Source: Membranipora membranacea
Taxonomy: Eukaryota; Bryozoa; Gymnolaemata; Cheilostomatida; Membraniporidae
Assembly (NCBI GenBank): GCA_914767715.1
Contig: OU612070.1
Coordinates: forward strand, 17,401,025-17,465,024
Reading direction: 5' to 3'
Length of the DNA: 64,000 bases
Shown: piece by piece, positions 60,101 through 64,000 of the stretch
How positions within the stretch are numbered: position 1 is the first letter of the stretch
Layout: every line of letters begins with the position of its first letter
Position numbers and translations under genes: made by a program
Notes under the pieces: generated by a model
Seen by the model: the letters and a program-made list of their open reading frames with translations, nothing else
Databases searched by the model: none
What the model was told of the DNA's origin: nothing

Positions 60101-63100
60101 TGAATATCTGCTCTATTAAGTCAGTACCAGTTCCAGCGCAGAAATAAGTTTTCTCATCACTTCTCCTGACCTGTGATACCATCAGGGTTCCATTGTTATA
60201 CACTGTGGTTCTGGTCCTGCAAATACAAATATTCAGTCTAAACATAGGATTCTGGGAATGAGTATACTACGTAAATTAAGTGAGATTTGCTCCGATTTAT
60301 TCGTATTTCGGGGCGTTTTGAACAAAGATGCTGGATTAAACTTTGTTTTATGGAAGGCTTGAGTTCTATGGAAGGCTTGAGTTCTATGGGTCCCTGAGAC
60401 CTGAACCCAGGTTGATTTGAGTTACCTCAGCCAGCCCCTTCTCAAAGACAAGACAATACAAGGTAGCTTGAAAAGCCAACGTCACCCAAAGTAGAGTAAA
60501 CCCTTGGCAATCATTGACTGTAGGACAACATAGAAGTGATATACACATTGAAGTGATATACACATAGAAGTGATATACACATAGAAGCGATATACACATT
60601 GAAGTGATATACACATAGAAGTGATATACACATAGAAGTGATATACACATTGAAGAAACTAAAAACTTCAAAGGAAACCAGTTGTAGGAAGTCCTAAGTC
60701 CTTTTCAACTCAGTTTAATTAAAAGCTAGTGTACATCCTCCGTGTATTACAGTAGGCTTTAAAACTTCTTTGTTATGCATTAAATTCATCTAGAAGGCTT
60801 GTACCAATGAACCAATGAATGGGAGAGGGAGTTCATTGCTTGTACCTTGAGTTATTAGCGAGTGGTGCTGCCGTCTGAGGATCAAGAAACCATTTAGTAG
60901 AAACAGCATTTTTATATTCACAATTTAACCATACATCGCCATCCCGCACAGTAACTGCAGTGGTCAGAAAAGTGTCTTCTTTCAACTGAGCAGAGTCAGA
61001 TCCTACAATGATATCATAAAAATATAAACAATGCTACAACAAAAGGATTTTCAAATGCCATAGTCTTTTTTTCTCGTTGGTAATTGGATGAAATGAGCAA
61101 TCACAGAACAAGGATTTTCATAGTGAAAGCACTTCGAGAGGCTGTATTTCGCATACATCTGTACAACTGAGTTATACCAAAAGCTGTCACATACATACAT
61201 TTCTTTATTATCCTTGCATTGATACTGTATGTAAAAATATTATCAATCAATCAATCTGCAAAAATCTGCAAAACAACTTTCTAACCTTCAGGCAATATGT
61301 TGAGTAGATAACTCAGGCCGGATTTTGTCGTCCCCGCTCCATTTTCAGCTTCACACGAGTACACACCATTATGCTTTGAGGAATCAGCGTCAAACTTTAA
61401 TTTTCCAGCATCTAGAATTCTATATCCATTCACCTCAAACAGTCTGCAAAAAATAATTTCATTGAAATCTGCTGATCTTAACACATACTTGCTATCAGTC
61501 CTGTCTACATGCACTTTACTCAGATGCAATCCACACTTTCTGCCATTTTATTCACTGAAAGTTGGCTTCTTTTGGTAAGTCTATACTGAGTGTCAGACTG
61601 TTCTCAAATGGAAGGCCCTGCAGCCGCCACTTCACTTGAGAATGATCATGAGAACCACCAGTGCAGTACAGTTTTCACAGCTCTTTTCAGAACTTATAGT
61701 GCACTACCCCTGTAAATTCAGACACAGGGTACTGTTCCTAAAGCCAAATCTCAGAGCATTTTTATCTCACTTCGTTCAATTCAAAAGTTCTAAGTTCAGT
61801 TCAAATATGTGTATCAAGCGGAGCAAGGAGGGTGGGTCTCAACCTCCCTGAGCAGAGAAAATTGTGTTGAGGAATTGTAGATTGAGTTACCTTCTCTTGT
61901 TTTTGTACCATGTGATGGTGAGGGGAGGCGATCCTTGCACCTCGCATTTCAGTGTTACATCAGTACCAGAGGTGATATTACCATCTTGAGGACGTCTCAG
62001 TACAACATCCGCCTCATCTGATATCCCTGAAATACAACAAGTACAATAATTATTATCCTCGCTGTGTATGTAGTTGGTATGCACCGATCACAAACAGTTA
62101 TAGTATTGATAATTTTCACTTTCATGCAAACATTCTAACCACTTGAAAAGTTTGCAATCTGATAAGACTGTCAACACAGGTAATTTTCAACACTTATTGG
62201 ACCATAATATACTATAAATCAGAAGATAAGTATATGACCTACTACATATCACTGGGTAAACCACTGATTTTGAGGATAATTTAAGTGGGCCTACTGAAAC
62301 GGCGACCAGTGTTGGACATTCAGTATAAATCCATAAACATTCAAATACTACATATACCTAGGTTTGTTTATAGTAGCAACCATTTTTCTCAACTAACCCA
62401 GTCACAGTTAGATGTGCATAAAACATGTCAGCCTAGAAGACAGGGCTTAGCAAAGTACAGCTGGTTATGTGGCTTTATCGACAAGAGGAAATAGCAAATT
62501 GACATACTGTCACTGTTCAATGGTGATCACAGGCAACTCCATGCCAACCACAACATAACACAAGTGCATAACCATAGGTTTACAATCTGCAAAACATTGA
62601 TTGCTTGGTGAGCGTACACCATAAATCTCACCACCATGGCATACGCAAATCTAGGCTGGTTAGTGTCAAGTTACTTCCAACTCAAAAACACGATGAAATG
62701 TTCCGAGGATGATATCCATAATCACAAAAGACCTTTTGGAAAGATATCTGGACAATACAGTTTGTATTATTTACATACAAAAAGTTATTCTGCGTATTTT
62801 ATCAAACAACAGTAGTAAATAATAGGAGAAAACCTTGTGTTACGATGTTGTCAATGATAAACCACCACCTGCAAGTCTAGCTGCCAAGTGTGAAAGATGT
62901 GGCGAAGTAGGCTTACTAGTAAGGCTCTAGCATGAGTGAGCAAGACCTTGACATGACAAGACATGGGCATTAGTAACAATATGACTATCTCCATCAAAAT
63001 GCCATCCAAATCATAATAATGTATATATAGTTGAACCAACGTTGGTGAACTGACACAATTCCACTGCCTAATACACTATGGCACTTGAGGGTATGAGCTA

Positions 63101-63285
63101 TGGTTCGCAGTATTCCATTATCGATATTTTATCCAGAGATCACAGAGAATAGCATCCCTAGTAGGCCTTTAACCTTGAAAGAGCATGGGTCATTACTTAC
63201 CATAATTTTGCTGTGACTGTACTACTCTGCCCGTGAGAAAAACGATGAGATAAGTCAGAACACCGTTCATCCTCAAAGAACACAT
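51109..63285 (-). CDS. PTK7: PTK7/CCK4-like receptor pseudokinase, 16 exons, about 1,051 aa
   Basis: A single-pass cell-surface co-receptor in Wnt/planar-polarity signalling (family knowledge). Exons: 63201-63285, 61891-62026, 61286-61443, 60846-61002, 60080-60216, 58866-58995, 57624-57933, 56871-57024, 55992-56165, 55395-55681, 54951-55071, 54474-54668, 53600-53896, 52629-52861, 51963-52064, 51109-51588. All phases match (3,156 nt, one stop). A signal peptide comes first (MNGVLTYLIVFLTG; in-frame ATGs at 63285 and 63270). Six Ig domains follow, each with its Cys pair and Trp; vertebrate PTK7 has seven. The membrane helix is near 643-667. The kinase domain starts at GRGQYGEVF (781) and keeps the VCVK lysine (808). 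HRD reads HKD (907-909), DFG reads CLG (927-929) and APE reads SPE. CLGLSKDIYASEY is almost the PTK7 signature, so it is a pseudokinase by descent. The 99-residue juxtamembrane exon (53600-53896) is Ser/Thr/Asn-rich. Confidence 0.95.
52461..52619. repeat. 16-bp minisatellite next to a PTK7 splice donor
   Basis: Ten nearly perfect copies of AGCTTTGGGGCAACAC, ending 8 bp from the donor of the exon at 52629-52861. Open frames across it are artefacts of the repeat. Confidence 0.95.
53385..53500. repeat. CAC-rich short repeat in PTK7 intron
   Basis: Imperfect repeats of GAAACACCACAGACA with period about 15. Confidence 0.8.
56503..56843. mobile_element. Inverted-repeat element in PTK7 intron
   Basis: ACGTAAACAGGAAGCCGGGTGACAATCATC at the left is mirrored by GATGATTGTCATCCGGCATCCTG...ACGT at the right. 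The arms continue with ATCGATATAGAATATTT/AATATTCTATATCGAT and with GGCTAGCCTTGTAATTC/GAATTACAAGGCTAG. Long terminal inverted repeats, no coding frame. Confidence 0.75.
57464..57600. mobile_element. MITE of the TTTGGTCCATTTGCC family, copy 3
   Basis: The most complete copy: AAGTTTGGTCCATTTGCCTG at one end and CAAGCAAATGGACCAAACTT at the other, with GTAACCAGTGGAAG/CTTCCACTGGTCAC inside. It lies 24 bp beyond a PTK7 donor. Confidence 0.85.
58089..58610. mobile_element. Element with ~165-bp terminal inverted repeats in PTK7 intron
   Basis: ATAGACAGTTTTCTGAGCTC at the left is mirrored by GAGCTCAGAAAACTGTCTAT at the right. The match continues through GGAGTTGTCCTCTCTCCAGT, ACCCACGCCGCATAGG and AACCGCTTAT. 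The centre (58260-58440) is unique. Non-autonomous DNA transposon by structure. Confidence 0.8.
59891..60010. mobile_element. MITE of the TTTGGTCCATTTGCC family, copy 4
   Basis: GTCCAAGATTGTTCCATTTT at one end and GGATTTAACTTGAT at the other, with the family centre (CCACTGGTCATGC, CCAGTGGAAGGGAGC). 70 bp from a PTK7 donor. Confidence 0.75.
60529..60653. repeat. 17-bp minisatellite in PTK7 intron
   Basis: About seven units of ACATAGAAGTGATATAC, with ACATTG replacing ACATAG in some units. Confidence 0.9.
61826..61852. repeat. Short palindrome of the GGGTGGG/CCCACCC family
   Basis: AAGGAGGGTGGGTCTCAACC then TCCCTGA; partial member, in a PTK7 intron. Confidence 0.4.
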
Positions 63286-63289
63286 GAAA

Positions 63290-64000
63290 CAGTAAGTAGA
63301 ATGTATTCCTGTAAGTGTTCCCTCTCCTAGAGCCCAGATAGAGACACACAATAGACTGAAGCTATCCCAAAAGTAGTCTCACAGTCACACTAACTTCAAA
63401 GCGATCATAGTTAGTCACTAATAGCCCCTACTTCTAATGTGGTGTGGATCAAGCACTATTAGGCAGACTCTTGACAGATTTGAAAGCTTTGAAGAAGTGC
63501 AATAAAAGATAGTGACTGAATAGTTAATAGCACACAATAAGACTCTCTGTGTATATCCATACTAATGTGCCCTATCAATCTTCTTTTACTAAACAAAGAA
63601 CTTCATTATATTCCCAGCTCCCTATACAAAAGTGTGCTATAGAGCTCACACATGACATACAAAAATTAATAATAGGACTCATTACCATAAGTACCCAAAT
63701 AGTTGCCTTCAGAAGGAATAAGCGAAGCTGAAGAGAAAACTTATTTCAACCAAGGACAATGTATTATCAGCACAGCTAGCCTCAATCTCAATATCAGAAA
63801 GAAACGCTCAACATAGTTGATCCATACACACTTATGAAAAATTATGACAACAAAGAAACAGAAGATAATCCTTCCGTTCTTTTTAAATTGTGAATATTGA
63901 ACCTAGAATGAAATGTTGTTAGATGGGATAATACTGTAGTTTAAGGATAATTTAATAAAGCATGCTAGTCATTCATACAGTAATTAAATGAAAGCATCTG
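63290..64000. other. Upstream of PTK7, no further gene recognised
   Basis: Should contain the PTK7 promoter. I see no clear TATA box or other coding segment. Confidence 0.4.

Noticed and set aside
60384-60671. Minus-strand frame with repeating YVYITSMCISLLC
   Set aside because: Generated by the 17-bp minisatellite in a PTK7 intron.
1-64000. tRNA genes
   Set aside because: I looked for A/B-box and cloverleaf patterns and saw none convincing by eye.

Overview
This is a 64 kb piece of nuclear DNA from an invertebrate animal. It is AT-rich, its genes are split by GT-AG introns mostly of 200-3,000 bp, and it is full of minisatellites and short inverted-repeat elements. A PTK7-type receptor pseudokinase with Ig domains, an inositol-trisphosphate 3-kinase and a U1 snRNA mark it as metazoan. 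A sponge or another early-branching marine invertebrate would fit, but I cannot name the species from the sequence.

Layout. (1) 0.3-9.7 kb, + strand: a tandemly expanded series of about 14 exon-like blocks with canonical acceptors and donors (donor context usually ATG|GTAAGT). The blocks have stops in all frames, but almost every one carries a short hairpin with the stem GGGAGGC(N)/(N)GCCTCCC. Loop sequences fall into three classes, and pairs at the inner and outer ends of the stem change together. One block has swollen to about 2.7 kb by a 29-bp minisatellite. I read it as a modular, probably non-coding, structured RNA gene and as the most novel item here. (2) 9.7-16.5 kb: no gene recognised. 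It holds four intact copies of a 163-bp inverted-repeat element alternating with a 17-bp minisatellite, plus other simple repeats. (3) 16.5-18.2 kb: a retroposon-like insert whose 5' end is the first ~35 nt of U2 snRNA, then a near-complete U1 snRNA gene (+). (4) 19.0-25.8 kb: a 12-exon laccase-like multicopper oxidase (+), about 709 aa, with all four copper motifs. (5) 26-31.5 kb: intergenic, with one hAT-type MITE with target-site duplication. (6) 31.6-33.0 kb: an unrecognised four-exon gene (-). (7) 33.6-41.2 kb: inositol-1,4,5-trisphosphate 3-kinase (-), seven coding exons, with candidate alternative first exons reaching to 48-49 kb, all ending in the same phase. (8) 51.1-63.3 kb: a PTK7/CCK4-like receptor pseudokinase (-), 16 exons, about 1,051 aa, six Ig domains, one membrane segment and a kinase domain lacking the DFG aspartate.

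The genes do not form an obvious pathway. IP3K (calcium/inositol phosphate signalling) and PTK7 (Wnt/planar polarity co-receptor) are both signalling genes on the same strand, and the oxidase is secreted or surface-attached. Exon models were built by hand from reading frame, splice signals and phase. All three main models close to a multiple of three with one terminal stop.
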